NCBI GenBank assembly: GCA_040183005.1 | Contig: JAMPIW010000002.1 | Coordinates: forward strand, 186,001 to 250,000 | DNA from: Gammaproteobacteria bacterium | GTDB taxonomy: Bacteria; Pseudomonadota; Gammaproteobacteria; Ga0077554; Ga007554 | Reading direction: 5' to 3' | DNA length: 64,000 nt | Shown: positions 18,101-26,056 of the stretch, one piece after another | Layout: each line of letters begins with the position of its first letter | Position numbering within the stretch: position 1 is the first letter of the stretch | The notes under the pieces: generated by a model | What the model saw: only the letters and a program-made list of their open reading frames with translations | The model's database searches: none | What the model was told of the DNA's origin: nothing | Made by a program: the position numbers and the translations under genes

Positions 18101-18736
18101 CTGGAAGCGGGCACCGTCACCTTCATCAACGTGTCGGGCTACAGCCAGCCCGTGACCATCGAGCACCGCATCGAGGACATGGCCGTGGTACGGGATGTGC
18201 AGATCAGTGGCGAGATCAGTTTCACGCGCGCCCTGACACACGAATATCCGCTGGGGAGTCACGTCTCCAGCGCCCTGGTGGCCGGAGACCTGTTTGCCCG
18301 CGTGAATCTGGTGTTCGACCAGTCGACCTGGAACGGTACGTGGTCGGATGCCTTGTCGGGCAGTTCTGCAACAGCGACCTTCAACAACACGCAGTACCCG
18401 ATCCGCGTCACGAACCGGGGGGCACTGACCGAGCGTTGGATCGTGCGCCTGACCAACAGCACCTCGTTCGAAGTCATCGGCGAGAACGTCGGCGTGATCG
18501 CCACGGGCAACACCAGTGCGGATTGCGCGCCCAACAACCCGGCGACCGGCGTGCCGTACTTCCATCTGCCCGCGCTCGGCTGGGGCAATGGCTGGGCCAC
18601 CGGCAACGTGCTGCGCTTCAACACCATCGGCGCGCAGTTCCCGGTCTGGGTGGTGCGCACCGTCCAGCAGGGGCCGGAATCCGTGCCCGACGACAACTTC
18701 ACGTTGCTGATTCGCGGGGATGTTGACACGCCTTGA
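15173..18736 (+). CDS. Large tail-tip/structural protein with repeated beta modules
   Basis: The 1187-residue protein is almost entirely Gly, Ser, Thr and Val with a beta pattern. Modules of about 80-100 residues recur, each with PG(S/T)L(T/S)(V/I)xY/W near the start, a Gly-rich loop, and a (V/I)xYxxGxxxxxxG strand (for example TIDYANGILTLNSG, SVDYETGLVRVRFG, TVNYATGQVTFNP). This suggests a chain of beta sandwiches on the tail tip or side. Its start lies one base after the previous stop. No hydrolase motif was seen. It may replace the gpL/gpJ-type tip proteins. Confidence 0.7.
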   Translation: MPIQSGDVKLLKSAVMADVPEGGGAPTGNTIADGVSNAIFPDISELDRAGGRVNLRKSFVSVQTDDTDTYFGANVIVAEPPQDARVSVTLFSTEKTFDTREQAQVRIEAYLNKGPEWAGYLFENHIAGQRVIQLFQRTTDTVPNVGQTLVLIENEGLGTQKEQYIRATSVSVVERTFTYDGDKDYKASIVTVDISDALRYDFTGSPASRTFTRAANSTKTRDTVVADAGTYVGVVPLTQAAAVGDFTIKGTSIYTQLVPSAQTETPISFVPPYAAAGLPVPGAVAVSYTASHAWTTSIKFNLPGGCLPGSLTIGTDGITIFDDAGLLKTASGTVGTIDYANGILTLNSGTMSNAKAITYTPAAQILRAPQSSEIPVTPESRSQSYVGTVNPVPQPGTLSISYMAQGRWYVLSDSGNGSLKGLDASYGAGTFNRNTGAFVVTLGALPDVGSSLVLTWNVPTQETQQPSTTLKAAQSLALNPPAGTAVQPGSLTVSWEYGGTKTATAATSGVLSGAATGSLSVAQNRVDFAPNVLPAVGTQLTVSYVAGPKQEDSFAHPSRNGAGTLPVTATLGAIEPGSLEVEWNTFTDEAVLGAYTFAQLQEMGIAVSIWRDPTQIARDDGNGGVVLNGISIGTVNYATGQVTFNPDVSIRIPRPVYTAVAINGTGRWRLNYGGISYVDAPSLYPNDESGYVKLRYNSAGSTSNQSETFQFLPAFKLVPGVNAQVVTGTVLLSISGAQPWGDNGQGTLREFTTSGWVTRGTINYLSGDVALTSWTAGTNNAIQRASCVTTVGENISSEFVFRTGAAPLRPGSLSIQYARAVGGTQSVTAGIDGKIEATGISGSVDYETGLVRVRFGTMVTAAGNESQPWYAADRVGTDGKIFRPEPVAASSVRYSAVAYSYLPLDADLLGIDPVRLPSDGRVPIFRPGGFAVVGHTGKITTSVSNGQTINCARVRLSRVRVVGHDGAVINTGYSTDLEAGTVTFINVSGYSQPVTIEHRIEDMAVVRDVQISGEISFTRALTHEYPLGSHVSSALVAGDLFARVNLVFDQSTWNGTWSDALSGSSATATFNNTQYPIRVTNRGALTERWIVRLTNSTSFEVIGENVGVIATGNTSADCAPNNPATGVPYFHLPALGWGNGWATGNVLRFNTIGAQFPVWVVRTVQQGPESVPDDNFTLLIRGDVDTP

Positions 18737-18786
18737 CGGCGTGGGTGGACACCCTTTGAACCCGACTTTTTGCAGGAACCCATGAA

Positions 18787-20052
18787 ATGACCGACCTGAC
18801 CGTCAAATACTTCAACAGCGGCATGACCGGCGCACCGCAGATCGCCAACAATTGGGGCGATCTGGTGACGATGCTTGATGCCTGCCTCGTCAACGGCTTC
18901 GCGTTGAAGGCCATCGACACGCTGACCTTCGCCGATGGCATCGCCACAGCCACCATTTCCACCGGCCACGCCTATCGGCCTTTTCAGGTGGTCGAGATCG
19001 CTGGAGCCGAGCAGCCTGAGTACAACGGTTCATTCCGTGTGCTGTCGACGACCACGACCGCCTTCACCTATGCGGTGACCGGAGCGCCGGTGTCGCCCGC
19101 GACGACGACCACTAACCTGAGCGCCAAAGTGGCTCCACTTGGGTGGGAGAAGCTGTTCGCGGGGACGAGCAAGGCCGCCTATCGCAGCAAAAACCCACAG
19201 TCGCCGCAGAACATCCTGCTGATCGACAACAGCCTCAAGACGCCCAACTACACGACGGGGTGGGCGAAGTGGGCCAACGTCGGGATCGTGGAAGACCTGT
19301 CCGACATCGACACCATCGTTGGCGCACAGGCTCCGTATGACCCGAACAACCCGACGCAGAACTGGAAACAGGTCACCGCTAGCCAGTGGGGTTGGTACAA
19401 ATGGTTCCACGCACGTGGCCCCCAGTACGAAAGCAACGGCGACAGCGGCGGCGGAGGTCGCAACTGGGTGTTGATCGGTGACGACCGTCTGTTCTTCCTG
19501 TTCTGCACCAATGCAGCGGGCTACGGCTGGTATGGCCGCAACAGCTATTGCTTCGGCGATCTGATCAGCTTCAAACCCGGTGACAACTATGCGACGGTGC
19601 TGGCCGCCGACGACAACTACTCGGGGATGAGCAACTACTGGAGCTATCCAGGGCAGTTCAGCGGCTACGGGCTGGTTTCGTCCCTGGACTTCACCGGGAA
19701 GGTGCTGCTGCGCAATCACACCCAACTCGGCAATCCCGTCCGGTTCGGACTCACGTCGCTGAACACCAACAACGGCCAGCAGATTTGCGGTCGGGGCCCG
19801 ATGCCGTTCCCGAATGGAGCCGACTACAGCTTGTGGCTGTTGCCCACCTACGTGCGGCAGGAGGACGGCCATATGCGCGGCATCCTGCCCGGGATGCTGT
19901 GGATGCCCCAAGACCGGCCCTACAGCGATCAGACCATCGTGGACAACGTGGTCGGTCAGGCTGGCAAGCGCTTCCTGCTGGTCAGGACGCAGTACAGCTC
20001 GGAGACGGAAGGCGCACAGATCGCGTTCGACATCACTGGCCCGTGGAGGTAA
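18787..20052 (+). CDS. Tail-tip protein of unknown function, 421 residues
   Basis: The protein starts with MTDLTVKYFNSGMTGAPQIANNWG and has a short beta domain up to about residue 110 (FQVVEIAGAEQPEYNGSFRVLS). A long, Trp/Tyr/Asn-rich domain follows (WGWYKWFHARGP, SYCFGDLISFKPGDNYATVLAADDNY). Such aromatic-rich, Cys-poor domains are typical of exposed virion proteins that touch the cell surface. Function is unknown; it belongs to the tail-tip block by position. Confidence 0.65.
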   Translation: MTDLTVKYFNSGMTGAPQIANNWGDLVTMLDACLVNGFALKAIDTLTFADGIATATISTGHAYRPFQVVEIAGAEQPEYNGSFRVLSTTTTAFTYAVTGAPVSPATTTTNLSAKVAPLGWEKLFAGTSKAAYRSKNPQSPQNILLIDNSLKTPNYTTGWAKWANVGIVEDLSDIDTIVGAQAPYDPNNPTQNWKQVTASQWGWYKWFHARGPQYESNGDSGGGGRNWVLIGDDRLFFLFCTNAAGYGWYGRNSYCFGDLISFKPGDNYATVLAADDNYSGMSNYWSYPGQFSGYGLVSSLDFTGKVLLRNHTQLGNPVRFGLTSLNTNNGQQICGRGPMPFPNGADYSLWLLPTYVRQEDGHMRGILPGMLWMPQDRPYSDQTIVDNVVGQAGKRFLLVRTQYSSETEGAQIAFDITGPWR

Positions 20053-20055
20053 GCC

Positions 20056-21141
20056 ATGAGCTACCCGCTGAGCGAGTCTTTCGCCACGGCTCCTGCGACC
20101 GGCTACACCGCAGTCCTCGGCGGAATGGCCGCGGCACACAACAACGTGCAGCAGTCCATCGATATCTCGGCCCCCAATAGCCAGTCCATCCTGCGCTTCA
20201 ACGAAACCGCCCACGGCGACTTCTGGTTCGAGGCGGATGTTGAGTTTCTGACCGACCCGAGCGCCCGCAAGCACATCGGCCTGTGGATGACCACCGGCAA
20301 CGGTTCCGAGGGCTACCGGTTCGCACATATTGACGGTGCCTGGAGCGTGACACGCTGGAACAGTGGTTTCGGCGACGGCGCGGCAGTGACGGGCGGCGTC
20401 AACGATGGAGCGAAGCCGGTCGCGGGCGTTATAGACGTGGCCCCGACCTTCAACGTCGGCCAGCGGATGACCCTGCGATGCGAGGTCATCGTCGGAGCCT
20501 TCGACGCCAACGGCGTTCCGTGGGCTCGTCTGATCCAGTTCAAGGCCGGTGGGGTGCTGATATTCCAGGTCGGGGATGCTGCCTACCGGGGCAAGCTGAT
20601 CCCGGGCGTGTTCCTGTATGGGGCCACGGCGCGCGTCCACGCGATTGCGGGTGACACGCCGTCAGGTCTGCCCGCGTTTCCGGCAACCGTGGGCGTGAAC
20701 GCCGCCGATGACCTGCTGCCGCTGGCCGGTGGATCGACTTCGGTGCTGCCTGATCCTGCCGCCAACATCGCCGTCAACGCCGACTGCGACCTGATGCGCT
20801 TGAACAGCCCCAACTCTGAGCTGTGGAACCGGGGTGGTGGCTACGACTGGCACTTCCACGCGATTCCGAATGGCCGCAAGGACATCCACTTCAGTGGCCA
20901 CGGCGTGATCGCCGGAACCGTCAAGGAGAAGGGGCAGCCCGACCAGCCCCTGGTGCGGCGAGTGCAACTGGTCAGCGAGAACACCCGCGTCCTGGTGGCA
21001 GAAACCTGGAGCGATGCCACGGGCGCGTACCGGTTCGATCTGATCGACCCGGCCCAGAGATACACCGTGGTCAGCTACGACCACAAGCAGATGTACCGCG
21101 CCGTGATCGCGGACAACCTTCATCCGGAGATGATGCCGTGA
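20056..21141 (+). CDS. Tail-tip adhesion-like protein with carboxypeptidase regulatory-like domain
   Basis: Residues 1-190 look like a concanavalin-type jelly roll (NETAHGDFWFEADVEFL, HIGLWMTTGNGSEGYRF). The C-terminal part, from about residue 280, has the pattern of a carboxypeptidase regulatory-like or transthyretin-like fold (GVIAGTVKEKG, TWSDATGAYRFDLID, YTVVSYDHK). Both folds are common in surface-binding proteins, so a role in host attachment is likely but inferred. The start follows the previous stop by three bases and the stop overlaps the next GTG. Confidence 0.65.
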   Translation: MSYPLSESFATAPATGYTAVLGGMAAAHNNVQQSIDISAPNSQSILRFNETAHGDFWFEADVEFLTDPSARKHIGLWMTTGNGSEGYRFAHIDGAWSVTRWNSGFGDGAAVTGGVNDGAKPVAGVIDVAPTFNVGQRMTLRCEVIVGAFDANGVPWARLIQFKAGGVLIFQVGDAAYRGKLIPGVFLYGATARVHAIAGDTPSGLPAFPATVGVNAADDLLPLAGGSTSVLPDPAANIAVNADCDLMRLNSPNSELWNRGGGYDWHFHAIPNGRKDIHFSGHGVIAGTVKEKGQPDQPLVRRVQLVSENTRVLVAETWSDATGAYRFDLIDPAQRYTVVSYDHKQMYRAVIADNLHPEMMP

Positions 21142-21533
21142 CCGTTGCCATCACTGTCGAACACAACGAGGCGCGACTGGCGGGCACCCTGGCATTCCTG
21201 GATGCCGGTAGCAATCCGGCGCGTCTGCGCATCTACGGCGGGATACGACCCGCCAACCCGGCCACGACGCCGACCAGCGCGATGCTGGTCGAGATCAGGC
21301 TGACCAAACCCGCAGGCACGATTGCAGGTGGACTCTTGACGCTGACGCAGCAAGAAGACGGGCTGATCACGGCGACCGGCATCGCCACTTGGGCGCGGCT
21401 GGTCAACGGCAACGAGGTCACGGCCCTGGATCTGGACTGCAGCGGCACCGATGGCAGCGGTGACGTGAAGCTGGCCAGCACCAATCTCTATCTGGGTGGC
21501 GATGCCCGGATGGTGTCTGCGATCCTGGGGTAG
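21138..21533 (+). CDS. Small tail protein, 131 residues, unknown function
   Basis: The GTG at 21138 overlaps the preceding TGA by four bases, which supports it over upstream starts inside the previous gene. The product is a beta-rich protein (ITVEHNEARLAGTLAFLDAG, SAMLVEIRLTKPAGTIAGG, VTALDLDCSGTDGSGDV). It resembles the small accessory proteins that occur in tail-tip operons. No function is recognised. Confidence 0.65.
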   Translation: MTVAITVEHNEARLAGTLAFLDAGSNPARLRIYGGIRPANPATTPTSAMLVEIRLTKPAGTIAGGLLTLTQQEDGLITATGIATWARLVNGNEVTALDLDCSGTDGSGDVKLASTNLYLGGDARMVSAILG

Positions 21534-21536
21534 GTC

Positions 21537-23552
21537 GTGCCTGCCGTTCTCAACGAGGTGACCCTGGTGGCCGCGTTGCCTGCGCCCACCGCCAGCGTGG
21601 TGGTCGGGCCTCCGCTGGTCGATCTGCTGTTTGACCAACCGGCTGCCACCGACGCCAACTTGGTGTTCGGGGCCAACTACATCGCGCCGCGCGACGACGT
21701 CGTGGTGCTGGCCAGCCTGCCGTTGCCGGTCGTGGCGATCAAGTTCATCCCGCCAGCGCGGGCCGAATTGCTGGCCGAGCTACCTGCCTTGACTGTCAGC
21801 ACGTTACTGCTGCGCCCAAGCGTGCCCTTGGACGTGGCGGGCGCAAGCCTTCCCGGTGTCGTGTTCTCCGGCGAGGTCAGGTACTTCTCGCGCACGCAGC
21901 GACCGACGGTGGGCCATACCGCTCACCCTTGGCAATTGGCGAGACAAATCGAGGACGGTGCCACGCAGGGCCAGCAGGACGCTGCCGCGACACCCGCAGG
22001 CTGGGACACGTTCTGGCGACGCACCTTGGGTGTTCCTCAAGGCATCGAGCACAGGTTGCCGCCGGTGCTGGCGGCAGCGCCCGAGCAACGAGGCGCTCGC
22101 CACCAGGATGCGACCCGGCTGCAGGATTCGACGTGGTTCGCGCACCAGGACGCCACGCGTTTTGCGGCGACCCGACAAGGTCTGTTCCAGAACGCAGGCC
22201 CGATACGGGATGCCACGCGGTTCCGGCATCAGGACGGTGACCGCACCAAGCGCGCGGGGAGGTTGTCCCGGTGGCAAAGCGCTGTGTTGGTGGTACGCGG
22301 CCAGGGGAGCGATTTTCAGACCGCACGGCCGCAACTAAAGGGCTGGCGCGGCAGGTATCAGGAGGCGGTGCCGCCGCCACCGGGCATCAGCCGGTGGGTG
22401 GTGCCCGAGCCGCCCGTTCCGCAGCCTTGCTACACGCCCAGTCCGCACCTGCTGTTTGCCGCGCTGGCCGCGACCGATGGGCATCTGCTGTTCCTTTGTG
22501 AAAGCCACGTCACCCCACCACCTCCGGATGGTGAGCCGGTGGTCATTCCTGTTCGGAGGATCTATTTCGTGATCAACAACGTGACCCTGTACCGCGTGTC
22601 CGATGGCGCGCCGGTGCCGGTGTTCAACCTCTCGCTGTCGCTCGATGCATCGTCCTGGGCGTGGGGCTTCGATGCGGTGCTGCCTGCGAAAGCCGAAGCG
22701 CTGGTCGCGGGCAGCGCGTCCGGGCCCGTCGAACTCATGGCCAGCGTCAACGGCACCCCGTTTCGCGTGCTGGCCGAGAGCATCAGCCGCGAGCGCATCT
22801 TCGGTGACGCCAGCATTCGCATTTCCGGCCGGGGGTGCAACGCCGTTCTGGCCGCGCCTTACGCGCCGGTGATGACGTTTTCGAATACCGAGGGTCGCAC
22901 TGCTCGGCAGTTGATGGACGACGTGCTCGCGGTCAACGGCATCCCGCTGGGCTGGACGGTCGATTGGGGCCTGACGGACTGGAACGTCCCCGCCGGTGCG
23001 TTCGCGCAACAGGGATCGTGGATCGACGCATTGACCGCCATTGCTGGCGCTGCCGGTGGATACCTGATCCCGCACCCATCAGCGCAGACCATTCGTGTGC
23101 GTCATCGCTACCCGGTCGCCCCGTGGGAATGGAGCACGGTCACGCCCGACTTCGTGTTGCCCGTCGATGCTGTCACCCGCGAGTCGCTGCGCTGGTTGGA
23201 AAAGCCTGCGTACAACCGCGTGTTCGTTTCCGGGCAGGACGTAGGCGTGCTCGGGCAGGTGACCCGAGCCGGGACTGCCGGAGAAGTGCTGGCACCGATG
23301 GTCGTCGACCCGCTGATCACCGAGGCCGCCGCCGCGCGGCAGCGTGGCGTAGCCGTGCTGGCCGACACGGGTCACCAGCTTGAGGTCAGCCTGCGCCTGC
23401 CGGTGCTCGCCGAGACCGGGATTATCGAGCCCGGTGCGTTCGTGGAGTACCAGGACGGCAGCGTCACCCGGCTGGGCATCGTCCGCGCGATCCAAGTGGA
23501 AGCCGGGTTGCCCGAGGTCTGGCAGACGCTGGGAGTGCAGGCCTATGCATAA
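21537..23552 (+). CDS. Tail-tip hub-like protein with an N-terminal DATR repeat region
   Basis: GTG at 21537 is the likely start. Residues 1-110 are hydrophobic beta strands. Residues about 185-237 repeat a (H)QDATR(F/L) motif with Gln, Asp, Arg and aromatic residues. The part from about residue 340 is a hub-like domain (YFVINNVTLYRVSDGAPVPV, ARQLMDDVLAVNG, GYLIPHPSAQTIRVRHRY) similar in layout to gp27/gpD-type baseplate hubs. A paired ATD(A/G)(N/H)L(V/L)F motif near residues 37 and 312 frames the repeat region. It probably forms the tip through which DNA exits. Confidence 0.7.
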   Translation: MPAVLNEVTLVAALPAPTASVVVGPPLVDLLFDQPAATDANLVFGANYIAPRDDVVVLASLPLPVVAIKFIPPARAELLAELPALTVSTLLLRPSVPLDVAGASLPGVVFSGEVRYFSRTQRPTVGHTAHPWQLARQIEDGATQGQQDAAATPAGWDTFWRRTLGVPQGIEHRLPPVLAAAPEQRGARHQDATRLQDSTWFAHQDATRFAATRQGLFQNAGPIRDATRFRHQDGDRTKRAGRLSRWQSAVLVVRGQGSDFQTARPQLKGWRGRYQEAVPPPPGISRWVVPEPPVPQPCYTPSPHLLFAALAATDGHLLFLCESHVTPPPPDGEPVVIPVRRIYFVINNVTLYRVSDGAPVPVFNLSLSLDASSWAWGFDAVLPAKAEALVAGSASGPVELMASVNGTPFRVLAESISRERIFGDASIRISGRGCNAVLAAPYAPVMTFSNTEGRTARQLMDDVLAVNGIPLGWTVDWGLTDWNVPAGAFAQQGSWIDALTAIAGAAGGYLIPHPSAQTIRVRHRYPVAPWEWSTVTPDFVLPVDAVTRESLRWLEKPAYNRVFVSGQDVGVLGQVTRAGTAGEVLAPMVVDPLITEAAAARQRGVAVLADTGHQLEVSLRLPVLAETGIIEPGAFVEYQDGSVTRLGIVRAIQVEAGLPEVWQTLGVQAYA

Positions 23553-23766
23553 CCTCTACGAGCAGTTTCGCCAACTGATTCCCGACCCGCCGCTGCAGGC
23601 GGGCACCGTGATCGACGTCGGCTCTGGCGTGGTCACTGTCGCATTGCCCGGTGGTGGCCGAATCAAGGCGCGGGGCTCTGCGGCCCTTGGCCAGAAGGTG
23701 TTCGTCCGCGACGACGCCATCGAAGGTATCGCCCCCAGCCTGACGCTGGAAATCATCGAGATCTGA
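23545..23766 (+). CDS. Small tail-tip protein with spike-like beta fold, 73 residues
   Basis: The ATG at 23545 overlaps the end of the hub-like gene by eight bases. The protein has an N-terminal helix (LYEQFRQLIPDPP) and an OB-like beta domain (GTVIDVGSGVVTVALPGGGRIKARGSAALGQKVFVRDD) like the OB domain of phage spike or hub-cap proteins. It is the last tail gene before a terminator. Confidence 0.7.
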   Translation: MHNLYEQFRQLIPDPPLQAGTVIDVGSGVVTVALPGGGRIKARGSAALGQKVFVRDDAIEGIAPSLTLEIIEI

Positions 23767-23789
23767 AACCGAACTGATTCAACCCTGAG

Positions 23790-23828
23790 ACCCGCCCTGA
23801 TGCTCACGCATCGGGCGGGTTTCGCATT
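23790..23828 (+). terminator. Intrinsic-type terminator after the tail genes
   Basis: A stem of 13 pairs with one bulged T is formed by ACCCGCCCTGATGC and GCATCGGGCGGGT around a TCAC loop (23790-23820). A T-rich stretch TTCGCATTT follows. It separates the tail operon from the lysis genes. Confidence 0.75.
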
Positions 23829-23842
23829 TCTGGAGCACGCAA

Positions 23843-24133
23843 ATGAACGCACCGACTGTGACAGAGGGCATGGTGACCATGCCCAAGGACGAATTCGAAG
23901 AACTGCTGGAGCGCGTCGCCGAACGCGGCGCTCGCCACGCGCTGGCTGACGTGGGCCTCGATGGCGAAGACGCTGCCAGCGACATCCGCGAGCTGCGGGG
24001 CCTGCTGGAAGCCTTCAACACGGCGAAGCACACCGCGTGGCAAACGGTGGTCAAGGTGATCACCACCGGCTTTCTGCTGGCGTTGGTAGCAGGCGCAGTC
24101 ATCAAGCTCAAGCTGATGGGAGCCCCCCAATGA
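23843..24133 (+). CDS. Small phage membrane protein, one transmembrane segment (holin-region)
   Basis: The 96-residue product has an acidic N-terminal helix (DEFEELLERVAERGARHALADVGLD) and one C-terminal hydrophobic segment (VVKVITTGFLLALVAGAVI). It opens the lysis cassette after the terminator and its end overlaps the next start. It may be a DUF6127-like protein, an antiholin or a holin partner. Topology is inferred from the single hydrophobic stretch. Confidence 0.65.
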   Translation: MNAPTVTEGMVTMPKDEFEELLERVAERGARHALADVGLDGEDAASDIRELRGLLEAFNTAKHTAWQTVVKVITTGFLLALVAGAVIKLKLMGAPQ

Positions 24134-24606
24134 TCGAGACATTACTCGGTGGTCTCCTCGGCGGGGCCTTCCGTCTCGCGCCCGAAATCCTCAAGTGGCT
24201 GGATCGCAAGGGCGAACGCGGCCACGAGCTGGCGATGCAGGACAAGGCGCTGGAGTTCGAGAAAATTCGCGGCGCGCAGCGGATGGCCGAAATCGGCGCG
24301 AGTGCCGAGGCCGCCTGGAACGTCGGTGCCGTCGATGCGCTGCGCGAGGCGGTTCGCACCCAAGGGGAGAAGACCGGTGTGCGCTGGGCAGACGCGTTGT
24401 CGATCAGCGTTCGGCCCGTCATCACCTACTGGTTCATGGCGTTGTACTGCGCAGCCAAGACGGCAGCGTTCGCGGCCGCTGTGACCGCTGGCGCTGGCTG
24501 GGGCACGGCCATCCTGCACGCATGGACGGAAGCCGATCAGGCGCTGTGGGCCGGGGTGTTGAATTTCTGGTTCCTGGGACGCGTGTTCGACCGGGTGCGC
24601 TCGTGA
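24130..24606 (+). CDS. Putative holin-like phage membrane protein
   Basis: ATG at 24130 overlaps the preceding TGA. The 158-residue protein has a soluble, charged middle helix (GHELAMQDKALEFEKIRGAQ) and hydrophobic segments near 105-128 (ITYWFMALYCAAKTAAFAAAV) and 135-155. This layout resembles the three-segment holin family found beside lysozymes in transducing particles. Its place directly before the lysozyme supports a role in lysis; experimental class is unknown. Confidence 0.6.
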   Translation: MIETLLGGLLGGAFRLAPEILKWLDRKGERGHELAMQDKALEFEKIRGAQRMAEIGASAEAAWNVGAVDALREAVRTQGEKTGVRWADALSISVRPVITYWFMALYCAAKTAAFAAAVTAGAGWGTAILHAWTEADQALWAGVLNFWFLGRVFDRVRS

Positions 24607-25061
24607 CCAGGGTGCCAAAAACGGCTATCGAGCTGGCCAAGCGCTTCGAAGGGTTCCACCGCGTACCGAAGGCCGATCCTGGACGCGCACATCCGTACAT
24701 CTGTCCGGCGGGCTATTGGACGATTGGCTACGGCCGTCTGTGCGAGCCGAAGCACCCGCCCATCACTGAAGCGGAAGCCGAGGTCTATCTGGCACACGAC
24801 CTACAAACGGCGCTCGCCGCGACGCTGCGCTACTGCCCGGTGTTGGCCACAGAGCCTGAGGGGCGACTCTCGGCCATCGTGGACTTCACCTTCAACCTTG
24901 GCGCGGGGCGGCTGCAGACGTCGACGTTGCGGAGAAGGATCAACCAGCGGGACTGGCCCGCTGCAGGGCAGGAATTGCGCCGCTGGGTCTATGGCGGCGG
25001 CAAGGTACTCCCAGGATTAGTCGCGCGCCGTGAGATCGAAGCGCGCATCCTGTCGGCCTGA
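24603..25061 (+). CDS. Phage lysozyme (endolysin), GH24 family
   Basis: GTG at 24603 overlaps the previous TGA by four bases and gives a 152-residue protein, the usual size for T4/P21-type lysozymes. The catalytic Glu is in KRFEGFH, and the downstream YWTIGYGR segment supplies the conserved Thr and GYG turn. FTFNLGAGRLQTSTLRRRIN is the common helical core. It cleaves peptidoglycan at the end of infection. No clear signal-anchor is seen, so release probably depends on the holin. Confidence 0.93.
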   Translation: MTRVPKTAIELAKRFEGFHRVPKADPGRAHPYICPAGYWTIGYGRLCEPKHPPITEAEAEVYLAHDLQTALAATLRYCPVLATEPEGRLSAIVDFTFNLGAGRLQTSTLRRRINQRDWPAAGQELRRWVYGGGKVLPGLVARREIEARILSA

Positions 25062-25069
25062 CACACGAC

Positions 25070-25960
25070 TCATACCCAAACTTGATCCAGGTTCTTCGCA
25101 GCCAGCAACTTGTCTCGAAGCGCGTAGCGCGACGACTGCATATTGACCTCGCTACTCTCCGGGCGCGGGATCGGAACAATTGCCGTTGCCGCCCCTTTGA
25201 ACTTGATCATGTACTTGCCCGTATCGTTGTACGGAACGATGGCGTCGATCTCGGCGATGTGGGTGATGGCGGCAACGGGGGCGACCTGATAGGCCGCGAT
25301 GAACTTCAGTTTCGAGATGTGCTTCGCATTTATACGCACGGCAAACCAGCAGTGTTCATTCAGAAAGCGTTGCTTGAACCCTTCCTCACGTGCCGGGACA
25401 ACGATGGTGTCGAACTTGTCGTTCTCAGAACCGACGGGCTGTACCTGATCGCTCGGGTCGTCCTGCTTGGTCGGCGTGAAAGCGTTGATTCCAAGCATCG
25501 GCAGGATCAACAACATGTCAGCAAGGAATGCCTGGGCCGTGGCCTTTGCTGCGGGGGCCATCGTCGGAGCAGTCGGGTTATTCTTGTTCAGAAGAATGGC
25601 CCTGTCGTGTTTCTTGGCCAGAGCAACCAATGCCGACTCCAGGTACTGAACTTCCGTCTTGCCGATCTTGTGGTTGCGGTCGAAGAAGTAGACGCCCCAA
25701 ACCCATCCCTCCTTGTTCGAGACGTGATTCTTCAAGCGGTCGCCGACTGGATCAGCCTCGCCGATGTAGATCGTCTCTTCGGCGGCATTGCCCACAAGGA
25801 TGTAGATACCGGCCTGGGAGAAGCCCGGTTCCTGCTTCAACAAGTGAAAGAGCTCCCTGTTAAAGACGACGCCGTAGCCTGACCAGTTCGACTTGTCGAG
25901 ATGGCGTATGCCTTCCGGATCGCCGGTGGTCGCGAAGAGGGTGATTGAAAACGGCTGCAT
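25070..25960 (-). CDS. GIY-YIG nuclease-domain protein, last gene of the defence operon
   Basis: The start is taken at 25960 (MQPFSITL); 22 further upstream residues are possible. The 296-residue protein carries GIY at 51-53 and YIG at 65-67, followed by GEADPVGDRLKNHV, a spacing typical of GIY-YIG endonuclease domains found in bacterial proteins linked to restriction systems. The C-terminal half is unassigned. It lies 97 bases after hsdR on the same strand and is convergent with the phage lysozyme. It may add a nicking or nuclease activity to the system, or be an independent cargo gene. Confidence 0.75.
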   Translation of the reverse strand: MQPFSITLFATTGDPEGIRHLDKSNWSGYGVVFNRELFHLLKQEPGFSQAGIYILVGNAAEETIYIGEADPVGDRLKNHVSNKEGWVWGVYFFDRNHKIGKTEVQYLESALVALAKKHDRAILLNKNNPTAPTMAPAAKATAQAFLADMLLILPMLGINAFTPTKQDDPSDQVQPVGSENDKFDTIVVPAREEGFKQRFLNEHCWFAVRINAKHISKLKFIAAYQVAPVAAITHIAEIDAIVPYNDTGKYMIKFKGAATAIVPIPRPESSEVNMQSSRYALRDKLLAAKNLDQVWV

Positions 25961-26056
25961 TAGTTGCTCTCCACCGCTGGCGACATATGCTGGATAGCTC
26001 CCGGAAAATGTGGCGACCAGCTGCATCTTCTAAGGTGAATTTCTCGATCAGTCATT

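Larger units (their letters stand above)
1..25061 (+). mobile_element. Prophage late region (head, tail, lysis), siphovirus-like
   Basis: All genes from the left edge to 25061 point the same way and follow the packaging, head, connector, tail, tail tip, lysis order of lambda-type tailed phages. The base composition is visibly more GC-rich than the chromosome after 41 kb. A long tape measure gene and the absence of sheath or contractile baseplate genes point to a long non-contractile tail. No integrase, repressor or replication genes of this phage are seen, so the element is cut by the left edge. The right edge is set at the lysozyme stop because the next genes are convergent defence genes; no attachment-site repeat was found there. 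Confidence 0.9.

Noticed and set aside
19030-20640. Minus-strand frame of 536 codons across two tail genes
   Set aside because: It spans two + strand genes with proper starts and spacing; its composition (Arg, His, Ala) is that of an antisense shadow.
25062-25069. Prophage right attachment site at the lysozyme end
   Set aside because: Only eight bases separate the lysozyme and GIY-YIG stops, and no sequence there recurs elsewhere in the window as a direct repeat.
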